This document shows, in pieces, positions 42,833-52,163 of a stretch of DNA of 64,000 bases. Numbering within the stretch: the first letter of the stretch is position 1; each line of letters opens with the position of its first letter. Below the pieces are notes generated by a model, which saw only the letters and a list, made by a program, of their open reading frames with translations, ran no database searches and had not been told where the DNA came from. The translations under genes were made by a program, and so were the position numbers. The stretch is from Planctomycetota bacterium (lineage in GTDB: Bacteria > Planctomycetota > Phycisphaerae > Sedimentisphaerales > Anaerobacaceae): positions 56,308 to 120,307 of the forward strand of contig VRUK01000002.1 of assembly GCA_019456195.1 (NCBI GenBank), read 5' to 3'.

Positions 42833-44005
42833 TCACTTTTTGACCTTGAATTCGTAACTATAGGTTTCCTCTTTATCCAAATCCTTGCCCCGGCAGCGAA
42901 GAATAAAGCCATCTGCGGTTTTCTCGTACATAAAATCCTTCCCGCTGAATAAATCTCCCGGTAGCTCCGCAGGCAAAGTATCGGGAAGCCGCCTTGTCTT
43001 AGCGCGCCTAATCAAGACTTCAATAGCTGCTTTGATTGCGTTGGCATGTGTCTCGGCACGAGTTTTCAAAGTCAGTATCCTTGCCAGTGCCGGTATGAAG
43101 GCTCCTGCAGCCGACGACGCCGGATCGTTTGGGTCAAAATTGCTTGCTGATTTTTTCATCTGTGAATGTGCCTGTTCGTATCGCATTGGCGTGCTAAAAA
43201 CTGTCATCGCCGATTTCACACGCTCCGAGTATATCCGCCTGGCCTTCTCCAGAATCTCCTCGTTGGCCGTATTGATGATCTCCGCTACTTTCTTTTCATC
43301 GGAATCGGCCAGAATCCGGGCAAGCTTCTCGATATTGTCCATTTGCATCAGGTCTGTCACTATCTCCATCTCGACCTTCAACGGCCTGGCGGGAGAAAGA
43401 GCCTCGATTGAAGATGTAGAAAGTTCGACCCTTAACCATCGCAGCAGCTCCACATCACGTCCGACCTGGCCAGCAACATCCTGTATGCACTTATACCCCA
43501 TGTTGCGTACAGATAAAGATACAAGATACGAAATAAGCGTATCGTCACCGACATGGCGGGCAAATATGCACGTCATCAGACACCGTTCGAGCGCTCCCCT
43601 GTAATTCCCGTCCGCCGCGCGGATGCGTGCATCGGCAATTAATACATAAGTCAGAAACCGCGCTTGCGCCAACTGCGGAAACAGGGCGTCGAATCCCTGC
43701 GAGTACCGTATGCCCCAGTTACACCCCGGCACCTGGGCCGCAGCCTCAGCGAACTCAATTGCACCAATGCACTTGCTGATGTCTTCCCGCACTTTATCGC
43801 CCGGTTCAGCATCACCCTTTGCTACATCCCGAATACGGTCCCTCGCCTCTTGGTTAAGCTCCGCCAGTGTAAGAAAACCCTGATAGTATAACAAAGCCGC
43901 ATTGTCCGGATCCGGCGGATATGCCAGGACTGGTGAGGTGACTAATGCTGTAGCCAGACTGACAAATACTATTCCTATTAATAATTTGTTTCTTATACTC
44001 TTCAT
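42833..44005 (-). CDS. Secreted helical protein downstream of ECF module 2
   Basis: 390 residues. Signal peptide KLLIGIVFVSLATALVTSPVLA, then an all-helical body with TPR-like character (YYQGFLTLAELNQEARDRI; RIRAADGNYRGALERCLM). The C-terminus turns into a small beta segment (ADGFILRCRGKDLDKEET). Not recognised. It lies 18 bases after the anti-sigma-like gene and is probably controlled by ECF sigma factor 2. Confidence 0.7.
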   Translation of the reverse strand: MKSIRNKLLIGIVFVSLATALVTSPVLAYPPDPDNAALLYYQGFLTLAELNQEARDRIRDVAKGDAEPGDKVREDISKCIGAIEFAEAAAQVPGCNWGIRYSQGFDALFPQLAQARFLTYVLIADARIRAADGNYRGALERCLMTCIFARHVGDDTLISYLVSLSVRNMGYKCIQDVAGQVGRDVELLRWLRVELSTSSIEALSPARPLKVEMEIVTDLMQMDNIEKLARILADSDEKKVAEIINTANEEILEKARRIYSERVKSAMTVFSTPMRYEQAHSQMKKSASNFDPNDPASSAAGAFIPALARILTLKTRAETHANAIKAAIEVLIRRAKTRRLPDTLPAELPGDLFSGKDFMYEKTADGFILRCRGKDLDKEETYSYEFKVKK

Positions 44006-44023
44006 AATTCTATCCCTTCGATA

Positions 44024-44479
44024 TTAAATTCCATTTACGCCTTCGAGTAACTCCCGCATTGAAATACTTGATGACTGTGGCCCCAGCATTTCGAGAGTGT
44101 CTTGAAGCTGTTGATCCAACGCATCAAGTCCCCCCCGTCGATATGCCATCCTCAGAGACATCATGGACATCATCTTTGCCGATGATTGGGCAACTATTCG
44201 ATGCCTTGCTGTCTGCCCGTTCGGCGCATGCCTGCCTTGGCTGAGAAAGAGGCTGATTCCCACGATTATCACGGCCGCTGCTGCGGTAAGCTTAATCATT
44301 CTGCTTAGGGTAATTATCCGGGCAGTGCTCGGTTTATGGTCCGCCGATTCCGCCCGGATAGTTTGCTCCATAGCTGCCAGCGAGTCATCCAGGGTGCGCT
44401 TGTCCATTTCGCCGCTGGTTGTTACATCCGGCTTTCTGACTTTTACGAATTCTTCTATTATATTTTCTTTCGGTCTCAT
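44024..44479 (-). CDS. Membrane anti-sigma-like partner of ECF sigma factor 2
   Basis: 151 residues with one transmembrane helix (about 63-83, IKLTAAAAVIIVGISLFLS) and a 60-residue cytoplasmic N-terminus. The short periplasmic part is Met- and Gln-rich. The start overlaps the sigma-factor stop as ATGA, which is the usual sigma/anti-sigma coupling. No HxxxCxxC zinc motif is seen. Confidence 0.6.
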   Translation of the reverse strand: MRPKENIIEEFVKVRKPDVTTSGEMDKRTLDDSLAAMEQTIRAESADHKPSTARIITLSRMIKLTAAAAVIIVGISLFLSQGRHAPNGQTARHRIVAQSSAKMMSMMSLRMAYRRGGLDALDQQLQDTLEMLGPQSSSISMRELLEGVNGI

Positions 44480-45042
44480 TTTGTCACCACACTATTCAAG
44501 ATTGAACGAAGCTTGTCCAAACCGTATCGGCTCTGGACTGTATTGATCGAAATACCAAGGGCTTTGGCTATTTCCCGAAATCGCATTTCGTGATGCAAAT
44601 GCAGCACGATAACCTCGCACTGCTCATAAGGAAGCCGGGCAAGTAAATCCTGCAGCTCGCCGGATTCCTCGATGCCGATCGCGTTTTCAATCGGCCCGTC
44701 CGAATCGCAGCAGGCTGTTTCAACAACGTCCGGCCCTGCGAGCCGCGACCTTAGGCGGTTCCTGTCACGGGCACTGTTGGCAACACAGGTCGAAAGATAG
44801 CCTTTCAGGGTTCCGCTGAGACCGAAAGAACCCACAGTTCCCCCAAACGAAACAAATACGTCGTGTACAACGTCTTCGGCGAGGCTTCTGTCTCTTAACA
44901 GGCTGATAGCTAATCCCAACAGGTCATCTTTGAACTTTTCATAGATCCGCCGCAGAGCATCTTTGCTTCCGCGATTAAATTTCCAAACAAGTATGTTGTC
45001 TTCGACGCTCAAATCCACTTGTCCAATCAAAGAAACGGCCAT
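44476..45042 (-). CDS. ECF RNA polymerase sigma factor 2
   Basis: 188 residues. Region 2 is DRSLAEDVVHDVFVSF and region 4 is YEQCEVIVLHLHHEMRFREI followed by the recognition helix AKALGISINTVQSRYG, a good sigma-70 region 4 helix-turn-helix. It is only distantly similar to ECF sigma factor 1. It sits at the head of its own small operon. Confidence 0.88.
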   Translation of the reverse strand: MAVSLIGQVDLSVEDNILVWKFNRGSKDALRRIYEKFKDDLLGLAISLLRDRSLAEDVVHDVFVSFGGTVGSFGLSGTLKGYLSTCVANSARDRNRLRSRLAGPDVVETACCDSDGPIENAIGIEESGELQDLLARLPYEQCEVIVLHLHHEMRFREIAKALGISINTVQSRYGLDKLRSILNSVVTK

Positions 45043-45113
45043 TTCTTACCGGTATAACGAATAACCCGCCTATTTTAGTCTAATTCCCCCGAAATTTTAC
45101 AAAAAAAGCGCAT

Positions 45114-45141
45114 AAAAAAGGCCGACTCTAATGAGCCAGCC
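45114..45141 (-). terminator. Rho-independent terminator
   Basis: GGCTGGCTC and GAGTCGGCC pair around ATTA on the minus strand and are followed by six T. It terminates the Cys-rich gene at 45227-45581. Confidence 0.8.
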
Positions 45142-45226
45142 TTTTCCTAAAATAAATCTTCAGCCCTGTAACGGGCAACAATTACGTTTTAGGGATAGCC
45201 TGTTTTCGCATTGTAATAACAGGTAT

Positions 45227-45581
45227 TTATTCAGTTGCGGTGCTTGCCACCGGGCAACAACCAGTCTTGGCAGCAGAGGCATCGGATTTTGGACAACAAT
45301 CCGTTTTGGCCTCTCCGGCGCAGCAGGGCTTGGTACAGTCAGCCTGACAGGCCTTTTCGGCAGAGTCGCACTCGGTTGTTTTCGTACATTCTGCGTTGGC
45401 TTTTTCAGCTGAACAGGCCTTCACTACCGGGCAGTCTGCACTTGCTTTTTTCTGATCAAGCCGTGGGCTCAGAGCCGCTTGATAATATGTTCGTGTAATT
45501 ACCAAGCAAAACTGTCCCTGCCAACACAGCGACTACAACAGCAGCGATAATAATCAAATTTTTAGTGTTTTTCAGACTCAT
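45227..45581 (-). pseudogene. Cys-rich membrane-anchored protein with a frameshift
   Basis: The ATG at 45581 (GAGGG upstream) starts a signal-anchor (MSLKNTKNLIIIAAVVVAVL) that ends at a TGA at 45458-45456. In the +1 frame, reading continues from about there into a Cys-rich domain (CPVVKACSAEKANAEC, then CTKPCCAGEAKTDCC and CCPVAST) to a stop at 45227. Neither half makes sense alone: the upstream part is only a membrane anchor, and the downstream part has no convincing start of its own (only a TTG at 45505). One inserted base or two lost bases would explain it. The intact protein would be about 117 residues, exported, and rich in paired cysteines, perhaps for metal or redox binding. Sequencing error and programmed frameshift are alternatives. 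Confidence 0.7.
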
Positions 45582-45846
45582 TGGAACTACCCTCATTAAA
45601 AAAGTTAACATTCAGTTTTCAAACTTTGCTCGAAAACACACAATCTCCAAGTGTTTATTATACCATTTTTATAGAAGTAGTGTTCGGAAAAAAGCTGATA
45701 ATTTTCATAAAAACTTTTGTGTCCCATAAAGATTCAAATATTGCTGAAATTGGCCGTTCAGCCGAATGAAATTGTGAAAAATTCTCGAATGCCGCTTTTT
45801 GTTGCTGTTTTTTGAAGAATTGCCGATCTGTTTGCAGTGTATGTTT

Positions 45847-46971
45847 TCAGCGGCAATCAGACATGTATTGTGTTGCGAAACGCTGTGCGGCCGAGTGGAG
45901 CAGGGCACGACTGTTTTCGAGTGCGTAATCGAGAGACATATTTTCATCTTTGCATGGTATGGCAGTGGCTATTCCGAGTTGTTGATACTCCTGCTGAGGT
46001 ATATCGACCTGACCTGCAACTATGGCCAGGCGGGTGTGTGACTGCGAGGCGGATTTTATGATTCCGGAAACAACTTTTCCATAGAGCGATTGCCTGTCGA
46101 AAGAACCTTCGCCCGTAATGACCCAGTCGGCGGTTTCGAGTTCGGCGAGGAGGTTACTATGGGCCATTATGGTTTCTATACCGGATACGACATTGGCATT
46201 CATAAAAGCTATAGCGCCTCCGGCCAGTCCCCCGGCCGCACCTGCGCCGGGGACATTGATGTCACGACCGAGTTGTTTGCTGACGAGGTCGGCAAGGTGA
46301 GCAAGACCCCTTTCCAGTTGTTCTACCATTTTGTCTGTCGCGCCTTTTTGAGGGGCGTAAACTTTAGCTGCGCCTTGCTCGCCGCAGAGCGGATTGTCGC
46401 AATCACCGAGCACTTCTACCGGGACAAGATTGAGGTTTTCAGGACTGACTATTTTTGTGATTTTCTCGAGGGCCGCACCGCCGAGTTGGACAGGATTATC
46501 CTGGTTATCGAAGAATTTCCATCCTAAAGCCGTAGCAGCTCCAAGGCCGCCGTCAACAGTTGCGCTGCCGCCCACGGCCAGGAGGATTTTCCGGGCGCCA
46601 TATCCAAGAGCGGCTTTAATAAGCTCACCTGTTCCGTAGGTGGTTGTCTTGAGCGGATTCATCTGTCGGCTACAGAGCAGTTCGAGCCCGCTGGCCGAAG
46701 CCATCTCGACAAGAGCTGTTTTATCGTCGAACCAGGCAAATCCCGCTTCGACCTGCATATCCGGCAACGGACCCATTACCGTTTGCGGAATCCATCGGCC
46801 GTTGGCCGCTTTTATCATTGCCCTTGCAGTGCCCTCACCGCCATCGGCCATTGGTTTTATCACAAGCTGAACATCGGGTGTGATTTCAGCAATAGCCTTT
46901 GCGATGATTTCGCATGCCTCGTAAGCTTTGAGAGTCCCTTTGAACGAGTCTGTTGCAATGACGATTTTCAT
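45847..46971 (-). CDS. garK: Glycerate kinase
   Basis: 374 residues, family start MKIVIATDSFKGTLKAYEA. Glycerate kinase (GarK/GlxK type) phosphorylates D-glycerate, generally to 2-phosphoglycerate. KPMADGGEGTARAMI and GARKILLAVGGSATVDGG are family signatures, and PGAGAAGGLAGGAIAF is another conserved block. It lies 33 bases after the GntP permease gene on the same strand, so uptake and phosphorylation of glycerate or a related sugar acid are probably linked. Confidence 0.93.
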   Translation of the reverse strand: MKIVIATDSFKGTLKAYEACEIIAKAIAEITPDVQLVIKPMADGGEGTARAMIKAANGRWIPQTVMGPLPDMQVEAGFAWFDDKTALVEMASASGLELLCSRQMNPLKTTTYGTGELIKAALGYGARKILLAVGGSATVDGGLGAATALGWKFFDNQDNPVQLGGAALEKITKIVSPENLNLVPVEVLGDCDNPLCGEQGAAKVYAPQKGATDKMVEQLERGLAHLADLVSKQLGRDINVPGAGAAGGLAGGAIAFMNANVVSGIETIMAHSNLLAELETADWVITGEGSFDRQSLYGKVVSGIIKSASQSHTRLAIVAGQVDIPQQEYQQLGIATAIPCKDENMSLDYALENSRALLHSAAQRFATQYMSDCR

Positions 46972-47004
46972 AAAACTAAAGTTCCATCAAGAGTTATTTG
47001 TTCT

Positions 47005-48357
47005 TTAGAGAACGACCAGACTGATAATCCATAACGTAACGGCAGCGGCACAACCTTCTATGAGTGTCCCGAGGGTTTGCAGTTTATAGCCCTGCTTGAC
47101 GCTCATTTTAGACAGACCTGTCACTACCCAGAAATAACTGTCATTTGCATGACTGACCACCATAGACCCGGCGCCTATGGCTACCACAGCAAGCGCTCTC
47201 GCTGTCGGGCTTTCGAGACCGAGCGTCCCCAAAAGCGGTACAACTATACCCGCTGTAGTAATGATGGCTACCGTTGACGAGCCCTGTGCCGTTTTGAGCG
47301 CCGCAGCGATGATGAAAGGCAGCCAGATACTGAACCTTGCACTTTCGCCCAGATATCCCTTCACGACATCTGCGATTCCTGAGTTCTGCAATACCTTTCC
47401 GAAGGCGCCGCCGCAACCGGTTATGATAATAATAGTTGCCGCGGCAACGACTGCCTGGCCGACCCAGCCTGATGCGGAAAGCATTTCAGTAGTAATTTTT
47501 TTCGGCAGCAGCAGAGCAAAGAAAACACCCACGAGCAGCGCCACTACCGGCTGACCGGCAAAACTTATAAATGCCGCCACATCCCCCTGGCCGAATGGAT
47601 GGCTCGGGAAATCTCCGATTGACCTGGCTACAATTAATATTATAGGCAGAAAGATTGGAACGACCGATCTGAGAGTTGAAGGCGCTTCGGCGATAAGTTC
47701 CTGCATATCCTGTTCAGGCGATTCCGCGTCAGGGCTGATGTATATTCTGGCTGCAAACTTTATTGCGAACAACCAGCCGGCTCCCAGGGCGACAATGCTC
47801 ACCAGCGCTCCCCACAGAATTACCAGACCGAGGTCGGCCTCCAGCAGACCCGCCGCGGCGACAGGCCCGGGCGTCGGCGGGACCATTGTGTGGGTGGCGT
47901 AGAGACCAAGACTAAGCGCTATTGCACTTGCCGCAAATGATATCTTTACTTTGCGTGACAGCGCTTTGGCCAGAGGACAAAGGATAACAAAGGCCGAATC
48001 ACAAAACACGGGAATGCTGACAATATAACCGATTATCCCCATAGCCAGAGGCACATTCTTGTTGCCTACCAGTTTGAGCGTGCTCTCGGCCAGTTTATAC
48101 GCGCCGCCGGATTTTTCCAGAAATGTACCGATGACCGCTCCAGCTAAGATAACGATACCGATGTCGCCGATAATGCCGCCGAAGCCGGCATTTACCGATT
48201 CGACTATTTGCTCAAGTGACATTTTTCCGCATAAGATGCCGTACCCGAAAGCGGCGATCAAAAGTGCAAGAAAAGGGTGCAGATTCAGCTTGGTTGTAGC
48301 GATTATGATGAAAACAACAGCAAGCAGAAGTAGGATTAACAGCCACATAGAGTTCAT
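47005..48357 (-). CDS. GntP-family sugar-acid permease
   Basis: 450 residues with about 12 transmembrane segments. ILAGAVIGTFLEKSGGA and IPVFCDSAFVILCPLAKALS are GntP-family signatures, as is ANDSYFWVVTGLS near the end. The family imports gluconate, glycerate or related acids with protons across the inner membrane. Pairing with glycerate kinase favours glycerate. Confidence 0.92.
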   Translation of the reverse strand: MNSMWLLILLLLAVVFIIIATTKLNLHPFLALLIAAFGYGILCGKMSLEQIVESVNAGFGGIIGDIGIVILAGAVIGTFLEKSGGAYKLAESTLKLVGNKNVPLAMGIIGYIVSIPVFCDSAFVILCPLAKALSRKVKISFAASAIALSLGLYATHTMVPPTPGPVAAAGLLEADLGLVILWGALVSIVALGAGWLFAIKFAARIYISPDAESPEQDMQELIAEAPSTLRSVVPIFLPIILIVARSIGDFPSHPFGQGDVAAFISFAGQPVVALLVGVFFALLLPKKITTEMLSASGWVGQAVVAAATIIIITGCGGAFGKVLQNSGIADVVKGYLGESARFSIWLPFIIAAALKTAQGSSTVAIITTAGIVVPLLGTLGLESPTARALAVVAIGAGSMVVSHANDSYFWVVTGLSKMSVKQGYKLQTLGTLIEGCAAAVTLWIISLVVL

Positions 48358-49212
48358 CCTTTCATCGATAAAACATTTGCCGTTAAACAGCGGACTAAAA
48401 TTGGGGCCATCTTCTGACGTAAAATCCCGACAGCTAAACGCTATTTAATACGCCCGGTATTGAGTGTCAATCTTTTTCTTGATTAAGCATCAAATGGGTG
48501 GATGAGGCGGCCACTATGACGGTCATTCAGTATAGACAGGGGCTAAAAAATGAATTTTTTCAGGTTAGTATTCCTGAGATGCCCCGATTATGCTGGTTTT
48601 ATGCAAAAAGAACATGTATTGAGTATTATAGAGCAATTCTCAATGATAGGGAAAAAAACCTTAAAAAACATTTTTTTCTTGAATTGAAGGTAGATAATCT
48701 GGTATAAATAATATTGGTACAACTTGTGCTCGGTGAAGGGTGTGCCCTTATGGGCTACAAGAGAGTATTTTTGCTTTCTTACAGGTGGAGTTTCTACATT
48801 TTTTCCATTTTCCGGGCCACATAGACCAACAAATAGAAGTTAAGAGAAACCGGAGTTGTATGCTTCGGAGATAGAATTTTTACATTTCAACAGACGGCAA
48901 ATATTTGCCATTTGAAGAAAGGAGGTAGTGGTAGGCCGTAAATAATCTCCTGGGCTCCAGATAGGGGTGAATGTATGGAGTGTAAAAATTGTTATCGGTC
49001 TCATTGTTTGAAGTTATCTGTATTCCATTGCTTTCTTGCGATAAGCAAGGGCGGGGGTTTTGCAGGTGCAGGTATTTGAGGCAGGCACATATTAAAAGCT
49101 AAAAAACAATTACAATTGAAATTTGTCGTGCTTGTCGGAGGTAAAGGGTGTTTTGGTGTGTGGCCAAAGCATAATCCATAATTATTTTAATTCTTGTGTA
49201 AGGAGGACTATT
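48358..49212. other. Divergent intergenic region with long leader of the first array gene
   Basis: No convincing gene. A promoter candidate sits at 48679-48708. From about 48725 the sequence is similar to 59190-59456, upstream of the fifth array gene: both share GCTTTCTTA.AGG, TTTTTCCATTTTCCGGGCC and GAAGTTAAG, then TTTACATTTCAAC and GTGGCCAAAGCA.AATCCATAA. The copy here has an extra 240 bases in the middle. Confidence 0.65.
48679..48708 (+). promoter_or_regulatory. Sigma-70-type promoter candidate of array gene 1
   Basis: TTGAAT at 48679-48684 and TATAAA at 48703-48708 with an 18-base spacer. It shares the GGTATAA context with the promoters at 54163 and 61525. The leader would be about 500 bases. 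Confidence 0.5.
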
Positions 49213-51786
49213 ATGTCTAAGAAATTGTTTTACCTGGTTTCTTTTGTTCTGGTGCTGGGCCTGGCTAACACGTCTGTAGTTAGCGCTATTGACCTTGACA
49301 CTGACCCGGCTCTTGTCGGCTGGTGGCAGTTTGAAGAAGGTACAGGCGATACTGCCGCCGATTCTTCCGGCAATGGGAACGATGGTACCCTTCATGGTCC
49401 TGTAGAGTGGACGACAGAAGGCAAACTCGGCGGAGGGATGGCATTCACGGGCCCGTTTAATTATGTGCTTGTTCCAAGCAGCGATTCTTTGAACCCGACC
49501 CAGGAAATAACCATTGCTGCCTGGATAAATCCAAGCTGGACAGGGAACAACAGAATCATTCAAAAAAGCACAGAGGGTTCTGACAGCCAGTATCGCCTTA
49601 TAAAAGAAGGTGGTAACAATATCAGAGTTCACTTCCCACCCATCCCGCGGTTTGAAGTCACGGGCAATATACCGCCACAAGGTGAGTGGACTCATCTTGC
49701 AGCTACGTACGACGGCTCAGCACTTAAGATTTACTTCGACGGAGTCGTAGTTGCCGAAACGGCCGCTAGCGGAGATATGGCGACCACTGACGGACCTCTT
49801 TTTATTGGGAACAAATGGTCACAGGCACCGGCCGGTGATGAGTTCAACGGTTTAATGGATGATGTCCGAATCTACAACCGGGCGCTCTCGTTGAGCGAGA
49901 TAAAAAAACTTGGCGGAAATCCGGCGGCTAACACTCCGTTTCCTGCTGACCGCGCTGTACATGAGGATACCTGGGTGACCCTGGGCTGGACGCCGGGCGC
50001 TTTTTCAGCCTCGCACGATATTTATATCGGCACCAATATGGATGATGTAACCAAAGGAATCGGTGATACCTTCGTAGGCAACCAGGCCTCACCGTTCCTC
50101 GTAGCCGGATTCCCCGGATTCCTTTTCCCGGATGGCCTTGTCCCGGGTACGACCTACTACTGGCGTGTCGATGAAGTCAATGATGCCAATCCGGACAGTC
50201 CCTGGGCAGGCGACCTCTGGAGATTTACTATTCCCCCCAATACTGCTTGGAAGCCCAGTCCGCCGGATAATGCAAGACTTGTCTCTCCGGAAGCTGACCT
50301 TAGCTGGAATGCTGGTAAGGGCGGTAGAATGCACACCGTCTATTTCGGCGAGACTTTCGACGAGGTTGACAATGCAACAGGTGGTGCGCCTCAGATTCCT
50401 ACGACCTATGCACTTGATACCCTTGAGTTAGGCAAGACTTACTACTGGCGTGTTGATGAATTCGATGGCGCTACTACACTTAAGGGCGATATCTGGAGCT
50501 TTACTACAGGCGATGCCAGTGTTGGAGGTATCAAAGGCGAATACTTCAATAACCTGGACTTGTCCGGCGCACCGGTTCTCTCACGCGTAGAACCCGGCAT
50601 TGACTACAACTGGGGCGGAGACGCACCTGGTCCGGGAGTAAGTGCTCCTTTATTCTCGGCCAGATGGACAGGTGTTTTGAACGTACCGTTCACAGAGACC
50701 TATACATTCTATATAAATGTCGAGGAAGCGATACGCTTGTGGGTTGATGATCAACTGATAGTCAATAACTGGATGCCGCATCATATGGCTATCGAGTACC
50801 AGGGCAGGATTGACCTTGAGGTTGGAACTGTTCCGATAGTTGTGGAAATATCTAACATCTCTGGTGGAGGATTCGGAGGCAACGCCGTCATGCAGGCAAA
50901 CCTCTCCTGGTCCAATCCCTCCTTAAGCAAGGAAATTGTTCCTCAGTCCGTATTGTTGCTGCCTGTCTGGTCTGGTCGTCCAACACCCGCTAATGGTGCC
51001 GCCGATGCAAGCCAGACAGCGGTTCTCGCATGGGATGCAGGCGATGAAGCCGCTTCTCACGAGGTTTATTTTGGTACTGATGCAAGTGCACTAGAATCTA
51101 AAGGAAGCCAGGCTCTCGGTTCTGAAATCTTTGATCCCGGACAGCTTGAGATGGCTACTACCTATTACTGGCGTGTTGATGAGGTCAATAGCACCAGCGC
51201 CGGCAGTCCGTGGACAGGTGAGGTCTGGAGCTTTACGACAGCCGCATACCCTGTTGTGGATGACATGGAGAACTACAATGACCTTGATCCGGCTGAACCA
51301 CAGAGCAACAACATCTTTTTCGCCTGGGTAGATGGCTTTGACAGCCCGGCAACAAATGGAGCTCTTGTTGGTAATGAATTTCCACCTTATGCCGAGCAGA
51401 ATATCGTTCACGGTGGCAATCAGTCGATGCCGTATTTCTACGACAACGCTGTTGGGAACTCTGAGGCAACTTTGACATTGACGTCACCGCGTGACTGGAC
51501 TGGCAATGGTATGACCAAACTTACGATTTGGTTCATAGGCGACTCGGCTAATGCTCCTGAGCAGATGTACGTTGCTCTAAACGGCACCGCTGTGGTTAAT
51601 AATGATAATCCTGATGCGGCTACTGTGGCCATATGGACGGAATGGACTATCGATCTGCAGGCATTTTTTGACCAGGGCGTTGACCTGACCAATGTCGATT
51701 CGATTACTATTGGTTTCGGTGATAAAGCCAATCCGCAGGCCGGTGGTTCAGGTACAGTATTGTTTGACGATGTTATTCTGCAGTAA
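49213..51786 (+). CDS. Array protein 1: LamG - Fn-like x2 - PA14 - Fn-like - C-terminal beta-sandwich
   Basis: 857 residues from the ATG at 49213, seven bases after AGGAGG. Signal peptide MSKKLFYLVSFVLVLGLA, then LamG (about 30-235, starting LVGWWQFEEGTGDTAADSSG), two fibronectin-like modules (about 240-340 and 345-440, each ending in TYYWRVDE... and a WSF strand), a PA14 domain (about 450-600, GEYFNNLDLSGAPVL and LWVDDQLIVNNW), a third module (about 605-690) and a C-terminal beta-sandwich (about 690-857, from VDDMENYNDLDPAE to VLFDDVILQ). LamG and PA14 suggest glycan binding. No sorting signal is seen, so the protein is probably released or loosely attached. Confidence 0.85.
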   Translation: MSKKLFYLVSFVLVLGLANTSVVSAIDLDTDPALVGWWQFEEGTGDTAADSSGNGNDGTLHGPVEWTTEGKLGGGMAFTGPFNYVLVPSSDSLNPTQEITIAAWINPSWTGNNRIIQKSTEGSDSQYRLIKEGGNNIRVHFPPIPRFEVTGNIPPQGEWTHLAATYDGSALKIYFDGVVVAETAASGDMATTDGPLFIGNKWSQAPAGDEFNGLMDDVRIYNRALSLSEIKKLGGNPAANTPFPADRAVHEDTWVTLGWTPGAFSASHDIYIGTNMDDVTKGIGDTFVGNQASPFLVAGFPGFLFPDGLVPGTTYYWRVDEVNDANPDSPWAGDLWRFTIPPNTAWKPSPPDNARLVSPEADLSWNAGKGGRMHTVYFGETFDEVDNATGGAPQIPTTYALDTLELGKTYYWRVDEFDGATTLKGDIWSFTTGDASVGGIKGEYFNNLDLSGAPVLSRVEPGIDYNWGGDAPGPGVSAPLFSARWTGVLNVPFTETYTFYINVEEAIRLWVDDQLIVNNWMPHHMAIEYQGRIDLEVGTVPIVVEISNISGGGFGGNAVMQANLSWSNPSLSKEIVPQSVLLLPVWSGRPTPANGAADASQTAVLAWDAGDEAASHEVYFGTDASALESKGSQALGSEIFDPGQLEMATTYYWRVDEVNSTSAGSPWTGEVWSFTTAAYPVVDDMENYNDLDPAEPQSNNIFFAWVDGFDSPATNGALVGNEFPPYAEQNIVHGGNQSMPYFYDNAVGNSEATLTLTSPRDWTGNGMTKLTIWFIGDSANAPEQMYVALNGTAVVNNDNPDAATVAIWTEWTIDLQAFFDQGVDLTNVDSITIGFGDKANPQAGGSGTVLFDDVILQ

Positions 51787-51858
51787 CCGGCTACAATAAG
51801 CCGAGATTTGGCTGGCAGTTGATTTTGCAACGTTGAAGTAGCAGATTAGTGTCAATTC

Positions 51859-51896
51859 GGGGCTTATACTGGTTAATTCGGTATAAGCCCCTTTTT
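51859..51896 (+). terminator. Terminator of array gene 1
   Basis: GGGGCTTATAC and GTATAAGCCCC pair around TGGTTAATTCG, followed by TTTTT. It is the first of five related terminators in the array. Confidence 0.88.
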
Positions 51897-52024
51897 AAGT
51901 TTATTAGTGATTATTTTTGAGATCCCCATTTTTTTGATGGGAAAGTAGCTTTTTTGTTATTGTTAATATTTATAAAGCTTGTGTCTGCGCTCTCCGGCAA
52001 CTGTTGATTGTTGGAGGCTTGCTG

Positions 52025-52041
52025 TGGCGCTATTCATGTAG
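52025..52041 (+). promoter_or_regulatory. Possible sigma-54-like element of array gene 2
   Basis: TGTGGCGCTATTCATGTA: GG and GT are separated by exactly 10 bases, about 125 bases before the ATG. It aligns with better matches upstream of array genes 3 and 6. Array gene 2 has no clear -35/-10 pair. Confidence 0.3.
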
Positions 52042-52163
52042 TTTTACGATATGAGGAGGATTTAGGACGTAGAGTACAAAGTTACAGCACACTCTGTTGT
52101 GCTTCAGGTGAAAATATTACATTTCAATTCACAATATATATTGAATGTTAAAGGAGGACTGTT

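Noticed and set aside
48498..48707. Open plus-strand frame of 69 codons
   Set aside because: No ribosome site or recognisable domain, and it overlaps the promoter candidate of array gene 1.
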